The translations under genes and the position numbers were made by a program. The notes under the pieces are model-generated. The model did no database searches, was not told the DNA's origin, and saw only the letters and a list, made by a program, of their open reading frames with translations. 64,000 nucleotides of DNA from an uncultured Opitutales bacterium. Its GTDB lineage: Bacteria; Verrucomicrobiota; Verrucomicrobiia; Opitutales; Intestinicryptomonadaceae. This document shows, piece after piece, positions 53,566 through 63,678 of this stretch; the first letter of the stretch is position 1; every line of letters starts with the position of its first letter. Location of the stretch: positions 1 through 64,000 of the forward strand of contig URGP01000011.1 in NCBI GenBank assembly GCA_900547395.1. Direction: 5' to 3'.

Positions 53566-54768
53566 TTAAGATTGAACGTATTTTATTTCTTCGCCGTTTG
53601 CCGAAAGAGTCAAATGGTTTTTGCCGTCTTTTCGCTTGCTTGGCTCCGTGCGCCCCACGATTTTAGCTTCGATTCCGAAAGACTTTGCAATGTCGATTAC
53701 TTTTTGGGCATCGGAGGGTTTGCAGTATATTTCCATTCTGTGCCCCATGTTGTAAACTTTGTACATTTCAGCGGTCGAAGTTTTGCTTGCGCGCTGGATT
53801 GCCCTGAAAATCGGGGGCGGAGTGAAGAGATTGTCTTTTATGAAATGCACGCTTTTCCCGAAGCGCATGCACTTTGTCTGCCCGCCGCCCGAGCAGTGGA
53901 TTATGCCCTTTATGAGTTTCGGGTGTTTTTTCACTATTTTTGCGATGACGGGGGCATAGGTGCGCGTCGGTGAAAGCAAGGCTTCGCCAACTGTCATGTC
54001 CGATTCGGGAAGCTTGTCTTCAAGTTTGTAGGGACCGCAGTAAACGAGGGATTTTGGCGTATTGGCGTCGTAAGTTTCAGGGTACTTTTTGCGGTAGTAG
54101 GGCGAGAGCATGTCGTGGCGCGCGCTCGTAAGCCCGTTTGAGCCGATGCCGCTGTTCTCAAAATCTTCGTATTTTGCCTTGCCGAAAGAGGCAAGACCTA
54201 CTATCGAAAGCCCCGCGTCTATTCCGTCGGGCATCAAAACCTTTTTGCGGTCGAGAACTGCCACTGCGCAGGAATCGACGACCACGCTGCCTGTTAGGTC
54301 GCCTACGTCTGCGGTTTCTCCGCCGCCGGAGTAAGTTTTAACCCCGAGCTTGCAGAGTTTGTTTGTGAAGTCTTCCGCGCCGCCAATGAGTTCGGCGAGG
54401 GCTTTTGCGGGGAAATTTACGGCGTTTCTGTTTACGGTGTTTGAAATTACAATTCCTTCAAGCGCGCCGATGCAAAGCAAGTCGTCAATGTTCATCACGA
54501 TTGAGTCCTGTGAAATGCCGCGGAACACGGAAGCGTCGTTTGTTTCCTTGAAATAGAGGTAGGCTATGATTGACTTTGTGCCGCTGCCGTCTGAATGGAT
54601 TACGTTGCACTTGCTCTTTGAACCCGTAAGGTAGTCTTTCGTGATTTTGCAAAATGCGTTCGGAAACAGCCCCCTGTCGAGCTTGTCAACTGCCGCATGC
54701 ACTTCTTCTTTTGAAGAAGAAACTCCGCGGGATGCGTATCTATCGGTTGCGTTTTTCTTTGATGCCAT
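53566..54768 (-). CDS. purM: Phosphoribosylformylglycinamidine cyclo-ligase (AIR synthetase), long form
   Basis: A 400-residue ATP-using enzyme of the PurM family forming aminoimidazole ribonucleotide in purine step 5. Family marks are [54 protein letters not shown] and [12 protein letters not shown]. It is longer than E. coli PurM (about 345 residues), as in the form common in Bacteroidetes. It lies 12 bases after thrH. Purine synthesis is also represented by purT near the window start. Confidence 0.92.
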   Translation of the reverse strand: MASKKNATDRYASRGVSSSKEEVHAAVDKLDRGLFPNAFCKITKDYLTGSKSKCNVIHSDGSGTKSIIAYLYFKETNDASVFRGISQDSIVMNIDDLLCIGALEGIVISNTVNRNAVNFPAKALAELIGGAEDFTNKLCKLGVKTYSGGGETADVGDLTGSVVVDSCAVAVLDRKKVLMPDGIDAGLSIVGLASFGKAKYEDFENSGIGSNGLTSARHDMLSPYYRKKYPETYDANTPKSLVYCGPYKLEDKLPESDMTVGEALLSPTRTYAPVIAKIVKKHPKLIKGIIHCSGGGQTKCMRFGKSVHFIKDNLFTPPPIFRAIQRASKTSTAEMYKVYNMGHRMEIYCKPSDAQKVIDIAKSFGIEAKIVGRTEPSKRKDGKNHLTLSANGEEIKYVQS

Positions 54769-54780
54769 AGTTTTCGATTG

Positions 54781-55389
54781 TTAAAGATTTTTTGAAAGCT
54801 CCGTGAATTTTTCCTTCAACTGCGCGTAGTTTTCGGCTGTCGGCAGGTCGGAATTTTCTTTTGCGAATTTTTCTGTCGGGCGGTACAAAACGGCTCTGTC
54901 GGCGGCTCTTAGCATTGACAAGTCGTTGTAGGAATCTCCCGATGCCACAACGTTGAAATTCAGGCTTTTGAATGCCTCCACCGACTTTCTCTTCTGGTCA
55001 GAAATTCTAAGCTTGTAGCCGGAAATTCTTCCGCCATCTTCTATTTCGAGCGAGTGGCAAAACAAGCTTGGGTAGCCAAGCTTTGCCATTAGCGGCTTTG
55101 CGAACTGCTCGAAGGTGTCGGATAATATTACGACTCTTCCTTCGCCTTTCAACCAGTCCAAAAATTCCCTTGCGCCTTCCAGCGGCTCCATTTGCCCGAT
55201 TACGTTTTGAATGTCGGCAATTTTTATGTTGTGGGAATCCAAAATGCCGAGGCGGTAGCGCATCAGCTTGTCGTAGTCAGGCTCGTCGCGCGTGGTGCGC
55301 TTCAAGGCTTCGATGCCCGTTTTTTCAGCCACGGCAATCCATATTTCGGGGATGAACACGCCTTCCAAGTCTAAGGTGTAAATTACCAT
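54781..55389 (-). CDS. thrH: Phosphoserine phosphatase / homoserine phosphotransferase ThrH (HAD family)
   Basis: A 202-residue HAD protein very similar in pattern to Pseudomonas ThrH. It opens YTLDLEGVFIPEIWIAVAEK with nucleophile D7 (the usual second Asp is Glu), and continues TRDEPDYDKLM, VILSDTFEQF and SGDSYND. ThrH dephosphorylates phosphoserine and can transfer the phosphate to homoserine, linking serine and threonine metabolism. It sits 12 bases after tolB and 12 before purM in one apparent operon. Confidence 0.9.
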   Translation of the reverse strand: MVIYTLDLEGVFIPEIWIAVAEKTGIEALKRTTRDEPDYDKLMRYRLGILDSHNIKIADIQNVIGQMEPLEGAREFLDWLKGEGRVVILSDTFEQFAKPLMAKLGYPSLFCHSLEIEDGGRISGYKLRISDQKRKSVEAFKSLNFNVVASGDSYNDLSMLRAADRAVLYRPTEKFAKENSDLPTAENYAQLKEKFTELSKNL

Positions 55390-55401
55390 TTTATCGCGCT
55401 T

Positions 55402-56598
55402 TTAATTTTTTAAAATGAAGTCGGCTTCTCCGCAGTTGCCGAGATTTTTGGAATGCAGTGCGGTTTGCTTTTGCGTGATTGAATCGACTATGTAAAGGGC
55501 GCGGCTTTTGCCGTGGTTTTTCGTGAATATTATGTGCCTTCCGTCGTTTGTCCACTTCGGCAGGCTCGATGAGCCGCCCGAAGTTATCACTCTGCTTTCC
55601 TTTGTTTCAAAGTCGTAAACCGCTATTTGAAAAGCCCCGTTTTGCGCGGTCGTGAAGGCTATCAGGTTGGGATAGCGTTTGTTCCAGTCGGGCTCGGAGC
55701 AGTAGCCGCTGATGTTTGTCGGTATTCTCTTCATTGCGCCGCCGTCAGAGGGCATTGTGTAAAGCTGGGGACCTCCGAGTGCGTCGCTTGAAAAAATCAG
55801 CTTTTTGCCGTCGGGCGACCAGCTTGCGCTCGCCTCGGCGGCGGAGGTTTTTGTCAACCTTTTCAAGTTGTTTTTTGCGTTTGACATGGAAGATGACGTC
55901 CAGACTTCCGCATTGCCCGTCGCCGTCAAAATCATTGCGACTTTCGAACCGTCGGGGCTGAATGCTCCGCCCGTGTTGGTGCCTTTGAAGTTTGCGAATG
56001 TCTTGCGGCTTTTCGAGGCTAAGTTTATTTCGTACAAATCCATCAGCTTTGTGCGGTAGTAGCCCGTATAGATTATTTTTGAGCCGTCGGGCGACCAGTG
56101 CGGAAGCAGGGAATCGGAATTGTCGTTTGTTATGGAGCGGATATTTTGGAAGAGAATGTCCGAAGTATAAATTTCGGTATGACCCGTCCTGTCGGAAACG
56201 AAAGCGAGAGTTCCCGTGAAATATGACGGCTCTCCCAAAATTTTCCTAACGACCAAATCGCAGGCTTTTGCGACGGCGTTTGCGGTATTTTTGCCGTAAA
56301 CTATTTGGGAAAAAGGTTTTGAGCCGTCTATTTTAATTTCGACGGAATTGTTTTGGGCTTTTGAAAAAGATATGTTAAAATGCGCGTCGGCGTTTGTGAG
56401 CCTGAAAGAGCCGTGCGTTGAAAGTGCGCGCCTTGCGAGGTTTGCCGCCTCGTCGGAGCCTGAAATTGAAATCCTGTAAACAGGAGCTTTGCTGTCCCAA
56501 TTCTTGGTAATGTCCACTGCTTTCGGCTCGGCGTTTTGCGCGAGCGCGCAAAGGCACAGAGCCATTGAAAAAAGCGTTAAAAAAAATATCCTCAACAT
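55402..56598 (-). CDS. TolB-like WD40/PD40 beta-propeller exported protein
   Basis: A 398-residue periplasmic protein with a signal peptide (to about CALA). A small alpha/beta domain similar to the TolB N-terminus is followed by a propeller built from PD40 repeats (HWSPDGSKIIY, AFSPDGSKVAM, SWSPDGKKLIF, WTNDGRHIIF). TolB links the Tol-Pal complex to the outer membrane. tolA, tolQ, tolR and pal are not nearby, so a Tol-Pal role is likely but not proven by context. It is the first gene of a four-gene operon. Confidence 0.88.
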   Translation of the reverse strand: MLRIFFLTLFSMALCLCALAQNAEPKAVDITKNWDSKAPVYRISISGSDEAANLARRALSTHGSFRLTNADAHFNISFSKAQNNSVEIKIDGSKPFSQIVYGKNTANAVAKACDLVVRKILGEPSYFTGTLAFVSDRTGHTEIYTSDILFQNIRSITNDNSDSLLPHWSPDGSKIIYTGYYRTKLMDLYEINLASKSRKTFANFKGTNTGGAFSPDGSKVAMILTATGNAEVWTSSSMSNAKNNLKRLTKTSAAEASASWSPDGKKLIFSSDALGGPQLYTMPSDGGAMKRIPTNISGYCSEPDWNKRYPNLIAFTTAQNGAFQIAVYDFETKESRVITSGGSSSLPKWTNDGRHIIFTKNHGKSRALYIVDSITQKQTALHSKNLGNCGEADFILKN

Positions 56599-56607
56599 AC
56601 TTCTGAC

Positions 56608-56636
56608 ATAAAAGAGCAGAGCCGCTTTTCTTTCAA
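56608..56636 (-). promoter_or_regulatory. Candidate promoter for the tolB-thrH-purM-FKBP operon
   Basis: On the reverse strand TTGAAA (five of six) at 56636-56631 and TTTTAT (four of six) at 56613-56608 are 17 bases apart, with the tolB ATG at 56598 just downstream. Confidence 0.35.
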
Positions 56637-56718
56637 CATTTTTTTATTAAATTTTTACGGTACCTTGAAAAATAAAATTTTCTTGCAAGGAATAAAATAA
56701 GCCCTACATTTGATTTTT

Positions 56719-57492
56719 ATGGAAAAGTTCTTGTATTTATCTCTCGCTCCCGAAGCCTTGATTGCTTCAAACCTGCCTCCCGAACAGTTTGGCGCGTACT
56801 ACGCCACAGGCGACTACCACCGCTCGTTCGACCAAGCCATATTCTTTGAAATCAATCCCGATTTCAAAAGCGACTATTTCCCGATGGGAAAGTTCGACGA
56901 GCTTTGCGTTCCGCATTCCGACGGGACTCCGCACAAGTCGGTTTATTTGTCTGTTTACCGAGTTTTGGAGCACGTCCCGATTTCGGCATTTCGCAATTTG
57001 TACCTCACTACCGCCGACGGCAGGACTTTGGAGCTTAAAAAGGCGGATTTCGTTCCCGATTCCGACAAGCTTTTTCTTTATCAGGACTTGGCGCCCGCCC
57101 GCCCGCGCGTTGCGAGCGTCTTAAACCCGAAGGAGTACGCAAGCCGCTTGACAAGCCCCGAAAGGCTCGTGAACATGGCAAAAATCGCGTTTTGCGATTT
57201 AAATTTGGGAGGGCTAGAAAAAGATCCCGAAAACGGCGACGCCCAGAATCTGCCATATAAAAACATTCCGCACTTGCGCGACTGCATTCGTGAAATAAGC
57301 TTAAAAAGCGGCAAAAACAACAAGGTTGTCGTGCGCAACATGGTGGGCGAGCTTCTTTTCAGAACCGTAAAGCGCGGCTTTTACGTTGGCGCGGGAGACG
57401 AGTTTATATATTATCCCATGCCTTCGCGCGAGGAGCTTGACGACAAGTATTACACATGGTGGAGGTCTGCGCTCACCACATTTGGAGCATGA
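56719..57492 (+). CDS. Conserved-looking protein of unknown function
   Basis: A 257-residue soluble protein without signal or membrane segments. I recognise no family. It has a well-formed sequence with even codon use like its neighbours and no internal repeats. Notable segments are YATGDYHRSFDQAIFFEI, VYRVLEHVPI, TTADGRTLELKK and a C-terminal GDEFIYYPMPSREELDDKY followed by WW. ATG 56719 is chosen; a TTG nine bases upstream is less likely. It stands alone between divergent tolB and hppA. Confidence 0.7.
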   Translation: MEKFLYLSLAPEALIASNLPPEQFGAYYATGDYHRSFDQAIFFEINPDFKSDYFPMGKFDELCVPHSDGTPHKSVYLSVYRVLEHVPISAFRNLYLTTADGRTLELKKADFVPDSDKLFLYQDLAPARPRVASVLNPKEYASRLTSPERLVNMAKIAFCDLNLGGLEKDPENGDAQNLPYKNIPHLRDCIREISLKSGKNNKVVVRNMVGELLFRTVKRGFYVGAGDEFIYYPMPSREELDDKYYTWWRSALTTFGA

Positions 57493-57691
57493 TTTTTTTT
57501 GGAGCGTGAAATTGGGTTCATATTCCGTTTTGGAAAAATTTTGCCAAGCCAAATACGTTTTTTTGTACATTCCTTCGCAAAATTTTCCTAAAAACGCATC
57601 TTAACCGCAATTTGACGCTTCAAATGCCAATTATTGCTTTGGCGCATCAACCATGTAATTTTTAAACATACCGAATATACTTTTAGAACTT

Positions 57692-57697
57692 TATAAT
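57692..57697 (+). promoter_or_regulatory. Candidate -10 element of the hppA promoter
   Basis: A perfect TATAAT lies 20 bases before the hppA ATG, in AT-rich DNA. No good -35 match is found at the usual distance, so the promoter may rely on an activator or on AT-rich upstream DNA. Confidence 0.3.
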
Positions 57698-57716
57698 TTT
57701 AAAACAATATACAAAA

Positions 57717-59987
57717 ATGAATTCGACTGAAATTATACAATCCGCTTCCGATACGGCTTCTTCCTGTCCGTTTGCATCCATTCCTCCAATATTTTGGCTT
57801 GTGCCAATCGCTTCAATAGTCGCTCTCGGCTTTGCTTTATATTTTTACAAAAGCATGAAAAAAGAGGAGGCGGGTACTGAAATTATGCAGAAAATCGCCT
57901 CCCACGTCCGCGCGGGCGCATTTGCCTATTTGAAACAGCAGTATAAGATTGTGGGAATCGTGTTTGTTGTGATTGCGGCGATTTTCGCCTATTTGGGTTG
58001 GGTTGCGGGCATTCAGAACAAGTGGGTTTGGGTGGCATTTCTCACCGGCGGATTTTTCTCAGGGCTTGCGGGCTTTTTCGGAATGAAGACGGCGACTTAC
58101 GCAAGCTCGAGGGCGGCATGGGCGGCAAACCATTCTTTGGACAAGGGGCTAAGGGTTGCTTTCCGTTCGGGGGCTGTCATGGGGCTTACGGTTGTCGGAC
58201 TTGCGCTTTTGGATATTTCGGTTTGGTTTTTGATTTTGAATGCCTTTATAGAAGACGCGAGCGCGTCCAAAAAGATGGTGATAATTACCACCACAATGCT
58301 TACTTTCGGCATGGGCGCGAGCTTGCAGGCATTGTTTGCGCGCGTTGGCGGCGGCATATTCACGAAGGCTGCCGACGTCGGGGCTGACCTTGTCGGAAAG
58401 GTTGAGGCGGGCATTCCCGAAGACGACCCGCGCAATCCCGCTACCATTGCGGACAACGTTGGCGACAATGTAGGCGATGTCGCGGGCATGGGGGCGGACT
58501 TGTACGAATCTTATTGCGGCTCGGTGCTTGCCACTGCCGCTTTGGGTGCGGCGGCATTTATGTCAGACCCCGCAACGCAGATGAAGGCTGTTCTTGCGCC
58601 GATGCTAATTGCGTCGGTTGGCACTATCTTGTCGGTAATTGGCATTTATTGCGTAAAGGTTAAGTCGGGGGCAAACAGCAAGCAGCTTTTGGGCGCGCTC
58701 GGCAAGGGCGTAAACGTAAGTTCGGTTTTGATAATACTTTCGTCATTGGCGATATTGAAATTTTTAAATCTTCCGAATGTGTGGGGCAACTGGGCGGCGA
58801 TTATCGTGGGTCTTGTTGTAGGCATTTTGATTGGCAAAGTTACCGAATACTTCACTTCCGAAGCTTATGCGCCCACAAAGCGGATTGCAGAACAGGCGCA
58901 GACAGGCCCTGCCACTGTCATAATTGGTGGAATGGGAACCGGCATGTTCTCCACCTGCTATCCCGTTCTTTTGATTGTTGTTGGCACTGCACTTTCTTAC
59001 ATGTTTGCCGCAAACTGGGATATTTCAAACATGGCAAGCGGCTTGTACGGCATAGGCATTGCAGCGGTTGGCATGCTTTCCACTTTGGGCATAACTTTGG
59101 CGACGGACGCCTACGGGCCCATTGCCGACAATGCGGGCGGCAACGCCGAAATGTCGGGTCTTGGCAAGGAAGTCCGCAGGCGCACCGACATGCTTGACGC
59201 CCTCGGCAACACTACCGCCGCAACGGGCAAGGGTTTTGCAATCGGCTCTGCCGCGCTTACTGCTTTGGCTCTTCTTGCTTCCTACGTCGAAGAAATCCGC
59301 ATGGGCATAGCCCACGGAGTAGGCGGAGGCGGCAAGGCGGACGCTGCTGTTGCGGCTCTCGGCAAGCTTGGCAAAACTTTGGAAAACGCAAACCTTGTCG
59401 ATTTCATGAATGTTTACGAAGTGCATCTTATGAATCCGCGCGTGCTTTTGGGGCTTTTTATAGGCTCAATGATGGCGTTCCTGTTCTGCGGGCTCACAAT
59501 GAACGCGGTCGGCAGAGCGGCAACCCAGATGGTAAATGAAGTCCGTCGCCAGTTCAGGGAAAAGCTTGGCATTATGGAAGGCAAGGCGGAGCCTGATTAT
59601 GCAAGGTGCGTTGAAATTTCTACAAAAGCCGCGCAAAAGGAAATGATAATCCCCGCGCTTTTGGCTGTTTTCGCCCCTGTTTTGGTCGGGCTTGTTTTCG
59701 GCGTTGCGGGCGTTTTAGGTTTGCTTGCTGGCGCGCTTGCGGCGGGCTTTGTGCTTGCGGTTTTCATGGCAAACAGCGGCGGCGCGTGGGATAACGCCAA
59801 GAAGTTTATCGAGCAGGGCAATTACGGCGGCAAGGGTTCGGAAGCCCACAAGGCGGCGGTAATAGGCGATACGGTTGGCGACCCGTTCAAGGATACTTCG
59901 GGGCCGTCCTTGAATATTTTGATAAAGCTTATGAGCATGGTTGCCATCGTAATGGCGGGGGTTACGGTTGCCTGTTCCATGTTTTGA
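57717..59987 (+). CDS. hppA: Membrane-bound ion-translocating pyrophosphatase, K+-dependent type
   Basis: A 756-residue integral membrane protein with about 16 helices that uses PPi hydrolysis to pump Na+ and/or H+. The PPi/Mg signature is [20 protein letters not shown] (E230, D236 and D237 included). The segment [11 protein letters not shown] has Ala501 and Gly504, residues found in the K+-dependent class instead of Lys/Thr. Glu in GADLYESY fits the Na+-transporting or dual Na+/H+ subgroup, which is inferred, not proven. It is transcribed alone, with a TATAAT 20 bases upstream and a terminator after it. Confidence 0.95.
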   Translation: MNSTEIIQSASDTASSCPFASIPPIFWLVPIASIVALGFALYFYKSMKKEEAGTEIMQKIASHVRAGAFAYLKQQYKIVGIVFVVIAAIFAYLGWVAGIQNKWVWVAFLTGGFFSGLAGFFGMKTATYASSRAAWAANHSLDKGLRVAFRSGAVMGLTVVGLALLDISVWFLILNAFIEDASASKKMVIITTTMLTFGMGASLQALFARVGGGIFTKAADVGADLVGKVEAGIPEDDPRNPATIADNVGDNVGDVAGMGADLYESYCGSVLATAALGAAAFMSDPATQMKAVLAPMLIASVGTILSVIGIYCVKVKSGANSKQLLGALGKGVNVSSVLIILSSLAILKFLNLPNVWGNWAAIIVGLVVGILIGKVTEYFTSEAYAPTKRIAEQAQTGPATVIIGGMGTGMFSTCYPVLLIVVGTALSYMFAANWDISNMASGLYGIGIAAVGMLSTLGITLATDAYGPIADNAGGNAEMSGLGKEVRRRTDMLDALGNTTAATGKGFAIGSAALTALALLASYVEEIRMGIAHGVGGGGKADAAVAALGKLGKTLENANLVDFMNVYEVHLMNPRVLLGLFIGSMMAFLFCGLTMNAVGRAATQMVNEVRRQFREKLGIMEGKAEPDYARCVEISTKAAQKEMIIPALLAVFAPVLVGLVFGVAGVLGLLAGALAAGFVLAVFMANSGGAWDNAKKFIEQGNYGGKGSEAHKAAVIGDTVGDPFKDTSGPSLNILIKLMSMVAIVMAGVTVACSMF

Positions 59988-60007
59988 CAAATCGTAAATT
60001 TGCAAAG

Positions 60008-60030
60008 GGCGCATCCGTTTGAGATGCGCC
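60008..60030 (+). terminator. Intrinsic terminator after hppA
   Basis: An eight-base perfect stem (GGCGCATC at 60008-60015 and complement at 60023-60030) has a seven-base loop and a T7 run. Confidence 0.8.
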
Positions 60031-60080
60031 TTTTTTTGTTAAAATGTTTGACTTTTAAGGATATTTTTGCAGACTTTTTA

Positions 60081-60092
60081 TTTGTTAACAAA
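60081..60092. promoter_or_regulatory. Perfect 12-bp palindrome upstream of the sugar cluster
   Basis: TTTGTTAACAAA is a perfect palindrome 87 bases before the first gene of the sugar cluster. It may be an operator; no regulator gene is in view. Confidence 0.25.
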
Positions 60093-60178
60093 ACAGATGT
60101 ATTTTGACGGGCGCATAAAGTCGTTTTTTGCGTCTTAATAAATATTTTAACCATGCTGAAAATAAAAAAGGGGAGTAT

Positions 60179-61564
60179 ATGAATATCATATCGCGTAGGA
60201 ACTTCTTGCAAGCAACGGCTTTGACAGGCGCGGGTTTGGCACTCGGACCGTCATTGTTTGGCAAAGAGGAAGTTGTTGACAAAAACTGGAAATCGCCGCA
60301 CACAAACTTGGTAAGTCCTGACAAAAAGGTGCGCCTTGCAGTCATCGGCTGCGGCGGGCAGGGCGGCGTTGACGCAAACATTATGGCAGGAGGCGTGCAA
60401 TTTACGGCTTTTGCGGACGTCGATTACGACAGGGCTTCGGCTTGGTTTTTGAGAGAGCCGAACGTCCCGCGCTACCGCGATTACCGCAAGATGCTTGAAG
60501 AGCAGAAAGACAACATCGACGCTGTTTTGATTGCCACTCCCGACCACACCCACTTTCCCGCCGCCGTCATGGCAATGAATTTGGGCAAGCATGTTTATGT
60601 CGAAAAGCCCGCCACCCACACAATCGGCGAAGCCCGCTATTTGAAGGCACTTGCAAAGAAAACCGGTTTGGTGACCCAAATGGGCAACCACGGGCATGCT
60701 TACGACGGATGCCGCGAATTGAAGGAATGGATTGAATCCGGCGTCATCGGCGACGTTACGGAAGTCCATATTTGGACAAACCGTCCCGTTTGGCCGCAGG
60801 GCTTGCCAAATCCCGACCCCGAAAAGAAATTTGAAGTTCCCTCAACTCTTGATTGGAACTTGTGGCTCGGCGTTTCAAAATACTACAACTATAACCCCGA
60901 CTATGTTCCTTTTGACTGGCGCGGAATGTGGGATTGGGGAACAGGCGCAATCGGCGACATGGCATGCCATATGTTCGACCCGATTTTCACCGCGATAGAC
61001 TTGCGCGGAGACGTTAAAGTTTCTTCGGAATCGGAAGGCGCAACGGAGTTTTCATGCCCCAAATGGGCAAAGGTAAAGTACGAAATCGGGGCGTCAAAAA
61101 CGCGTCCGAAGCCTGTCGTCTTTAATTGGTACGAAGGTCAGTGCCGCCCGCACTTGAAGGACTTGCCCGACGGCTTGTTCAAGGAAGAAAAAGATATTCC
61201 GCGCACGGGAATGCTTTATGTCGGCACAAAGGGCGCGATTATTGACACCGACGACTACGGCACGCGCATGCGCTTGCTGCCCGCTGAAAAATGGGAAGTT
61301 TTCCGCAAGAACCGCCCGCCGAAAAAGTATGCGCGCGTTCCGGACAGGAATGCCCGCATGGAATTTATCCGCGCCTGCCAGGGCGGACCCACTCCCGGCT
61401 CAAACTTTGTCGAGCACTCTATGGACTTGACGGAATGGGGACTTCTCGGCGTTCTTTCGCTTCGCCTGGGCAACAAGACCATTGATTGGGACTACAAAAA
61501 GGGCGTTTGCCGCGGCTTGCCCGAAGCAAACAAGTTCATTCACAAGGAATATAGAGTATTCTAA
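60179..61564 (+). CDS. Tat-exported Gfo/Idh/MocA family oxidoreductase
   Basis: A 461-residue NAD(P)-dependent sugar oxidoreductase. The twin-arginine signal ([20 protein letters not shown]) precedes a Rossmann domain with [10 protein letters not shown], the EKP motif ([10 protein letters not shown]) and a C-terminal alpha/beta domain ([20 protein letters not shown] onward). Such exported members occur with DUF1080 proteins in 3-keto-glycoside pathways. The start at 60179 is supported by AAGGGGAG upstream; a longer frame from 60128 precedes the Tat motif. It is followed by the DUF1080-like gene after 16 bases. Confidence 0.92.
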   Translation: MNIISRRNFLQATALTGAGLALGPSLFGKEEVVDKNWKSPHTNLVSPDKKVRLAVIGCGGQGGVDANIMAGGVQFTAFADVDYDRASAWFLREPNVPRYRDYRKMLEEQKDNIDAVLIATPDHTHFPAAVMAMNLGKHVYVEKPATHTIGEARYLKALAKKTGLVTQMGNHGHAYDGCRELKEWIESGVIGDVTEVHIWTNRPVWPQGLPNPDPEKKFEVPSTLDWNLWLGVSKYYNYNPDYVPFDWRGMWDWGTGAIGDMACHMFDPIFTAIDLRGDVKVSSESEGATEFSCPKWAKVKYEIGASKTRPKPVVFNWYEGQCRPHLKDLPDGLFKEEKDIPRTGMLYVGTKGAIIDTDDYGTRMRLLPAEKWEVFRKNRPPKKYARVPDRNARMEFIRACQGGPTPGSNFVEHSMDLTEWGLLGVLSLRLGNKTIDWDYKKGVCRGLPEANKFIHKEYRVF

Positions 61565-61580
61565 TTGAAAGGTTTTCTCG

Positions 61581-62267
61581 ATGAAAAAAATATTTGTATT
61601 TTCAGTTGTCGCGGCGGCTTCGATGCTATTAGCTTTTGCCGCTCCGAAAAAGGAAGTTTTCGTAAAGGAAGCGCAAGTTCTTTCAAAGGTTGACAGCGCG
61701 AAGTCGAACTCAAAAAAGTGGCCTTCTTCGGTTGCTATTTTTAAGGACGACATGTCTGCCGCAAAATCTGCGCAAAAGAACTGGACTATTGAAAGAGGCG
61801 AATTGAAAGGCTCGGAAGGCGCTCCCTTGGTTATAAAAAATGCAAAGGGCGTTTACGCAATTTCCCTTGAATTTAACGCCGACGAAGCGGGAGAAGGCTG
61901 CATATTCGTGCGCGCGCCCAAGGGCGATGTCTCGAAGGCTGTCCGCATAAAGCTTTGCCAGCTCAATTCCGACAAAGGCGAAACTTCGATAGGCCCCATA
62001 AACGGCGTAATTAAGCCGGGCAACAAATTTAACGAAACAAAAGACGGACGCTGGTCCAGAATTATGATTTTCGTTGAAGAAAACGGCGTAAGGGTTACTC
62101 CCAACACAAACCTTTGCGGGCACTATGCCGACCGCAATTTCCTGACTTACAAGTGGGAGGACATCTCAAAGAAGTCGGGTTATGAAGTCGCGGGCGAAGG
62201 CGAAGCGGGCTTCCTTTGCGAAAAGGGAAACCTGAAATTTAAGAACATAACCATTACGGTGTTCTAA
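61581..62267 (+). CDS. Exported DUF1080-like (3-keto-disaccharide hydrolase-type) protein
   Basis: A 228-residue protein with a signal peptide (to about LAFA) and a concanavalin-like jelly-roll pattern: IERGELKGSEGAPLVIKN, ISLEFNADEAGEGCIFVRA, DGRWSRIMIFVEENGVRVT and a closing LKFKNITITVF. This resembles DUF1080 proteins, some of which cleave 3-ketoglycosides. The pairing with the preceding oxidoreductase supports that reading, but the similarity is judged by pattern only. Confidence 0.7.
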   Translation: MKKIFVFSVVAAASMLLAFAAPKKEVFVKEAQVLSKVDSAKSNSKKWPSSVAIFKDDMSAAKSAQKNWTIERGELKGSEGAPLVIKNAKGVYAISLEFNADEAGEGCIFVRAPKGDVSKAVRIKLCQLNSDKGETSIGPINGVIKPGNKFNETKDGRWSRIMIFVEENGVRVTPNTNLCGHYADRNFLTYKWEDISKKSGYEVAGEGEAGFLCEKGNLKFKNITITVF

Positions 62268-62285
62268 AAAGCAGGGCGTTTTTAC

Positions 62286-62321
62286 AAAAATCCGCATTGA
62301 TTCTTTTTGATGCGGATTTTT
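62286..62321 (+). terminator. Intrinsic terminator after the DUF1080-like gene
   Basis: A 12-base perfect stem (AAAAATCCGCAT at 62286-62297 and complement at 62310-62321) is followed by more T residues. The permease and kinase genes downstream therefore probably have their own promoter. Confidence 0.82.
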
Positions 62322-62463
62322 TTGCACCTTTAAAATTCCCTGTTCGAAATTGCACGCTTTTGCGGAACGGGGCGTTATTCTAAAAATATTGCTATTTTTC
62401 TGTTTTTTATTGAAAAACAAATAATTTAAAAACATAATTTAAGCTTTATAACAAAAACTTTCT

Positions 62464-63678
62464 ATGAAACTTAAAACACTGCCAATATTTTTTGCTTTCC
62501 TTTGCATGGGCTTTGGCGACGCGGTTAATTCTTTCGTCGGCATAGCAAAGGGAAAATTCCAACTCGACAACTTCGAGGCGAATTTAATCGCCTTTGCGGG
62601 GTTTATAATGTTCGGGCTTTTGTCTGTCCCGATGGGCATAATCCAGTCTAAAATCGGCAAGAAAAAAACGCTTTTGACGGGCTTAATCATAGCGTTTGCG
62701 GGCGTCGCATCTGTGATGGTTTTGGGAGTGGATAAATTTTCGATTTTCCTTTCGGCAATTTTGATGCTTGGCGCGGGGGCTACTATTTTGCAGGTTTCGG
62801 GAAATCCCATCATGCGCGATGTTTCCGACGAGGGGCAGTATTCAAGCAATCTTTCGCTTGGGCAGTTTGTCAAGGCGATAGGCTCTTTCACTGCTCCCGC
62901 GGTTTTCACCATTGCGGCGTTGAAGGGCTACACCGAGGAAAAATGCTGGCCCGTGCTTTTGCCGATTTTTGCCGTTTCCATTTTAATTACCATAATTTCC
63001 GTCGCGTCGTTAAAAATTGAGGAAAAGTCTTCCGAACGCGCGGCGTCGATAGGCTCTTGCCTGTCGATGTTGGGAAATCCGTTTGTTTTGATGATGGTTG
63101 CGGGGATTTTTTTATATGTCGGCGCGGAAGTCTGCATAGGGTCGGGAATGCCCGTTTACTTTAAGTCCAAGTTCGGCTTTTCGATGGAGTCGGCAACGCA
63201 GTTTGTTACATATTTTTACATAGCAATTATGGTTGCGCGTTTCTTGGGCGCGGTAATTCTTAAAATGATTACGCCTAAGTCGTTTTTGATTTTTACTTCT
63301 ATTCTTTCCCTGGCGGGTTTTGCGATGCTTGCGGAAGGCGGAAAAACGTTTACCATTGCGGCGTTGTTTGTGATAGCTTTCGGCTTTGCAAACATGTTCC
63401 CGCTGATATTTTCCATTGCCATAGACAAAATGCCCGAAAAGTCGAACGAGCTTTCGGGGCTTATGATTACCGCAATTTGCGGCGGCGCGTTTATTCCGCT
63501 TGTCATGGGCAGGCTTGCCGACAAGTTTGATACTAAAACAGAAGAAATTGTAAATGGCGCGGTTCAGATTGTTTCAAATGGAGACGGCAATTTAATAGGC
63601 TTTATCGTTCCCGCGCTTTGCACGGTTTACATTTTGGCGGTTGGTTTTTTGGTAAAACCTTCAAACAAGCAGAATTAA
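62464..63678 (+). CDS. FucP-type sugar permease (major facilitator superfamily)
   Basis: A 404-residue MFS transporter with 12 predicted helices. Landmarks typical of fucose/glucose-galactose:H+ symporters are GFGDAVNSFVGIAKGKFQL in helix 1, ILQVSGNPIM in helix 4 and the helix 10-11 loop MPEKSNELSGLMITAICGG. It most likely imports a hexose or hexose derivative. The ROK kinase starts 32 bases later, so uptake and phosphorylation are probably coupled. Confidence 0.9.
   Translation: MKLKTLPIFFAFLCMGFGDAVNSFVGIAKGKFQLDNFEANLIAFAGFIMFGLLSVPMGIIQSKIGKKKTLLTGLIIAFAGVASVMVLGVDKFSIFLSAILMLGAGATILQVSGNPIMRDVSDEGQYSSNLSLGQFVKAIGSFTAPAVFTIAALKGYTEEKCWPVLLPIFAVSILITIISVASLKIEEKSSERAASIGSCLSMLGNPFVLMMVAGIFLYVGAEVCIGSGMPVYFKSKFGFSMESATQFVTYFYIAIMVARFLGAVILKMITPKSFLIFTSILSLAGFAMLAEGGKTFTIAALFVIAFGFANMFPLIFSIAIDKMPEKSNELSGLMITAICGGAFIPLVMGRLADKFDTKTEEIVNGAVQIVSNGDGNLIGFIVPALCTVYILAVGFLVKPSNKQN

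Noticed and set aside
62341-62365. A GTTCGAAAT string resembling a tRNA T-arm
   Set aside because: No acceptor, D-arm or anticodon arm can be folded around it; it is AT-rich spacer after a terminator.
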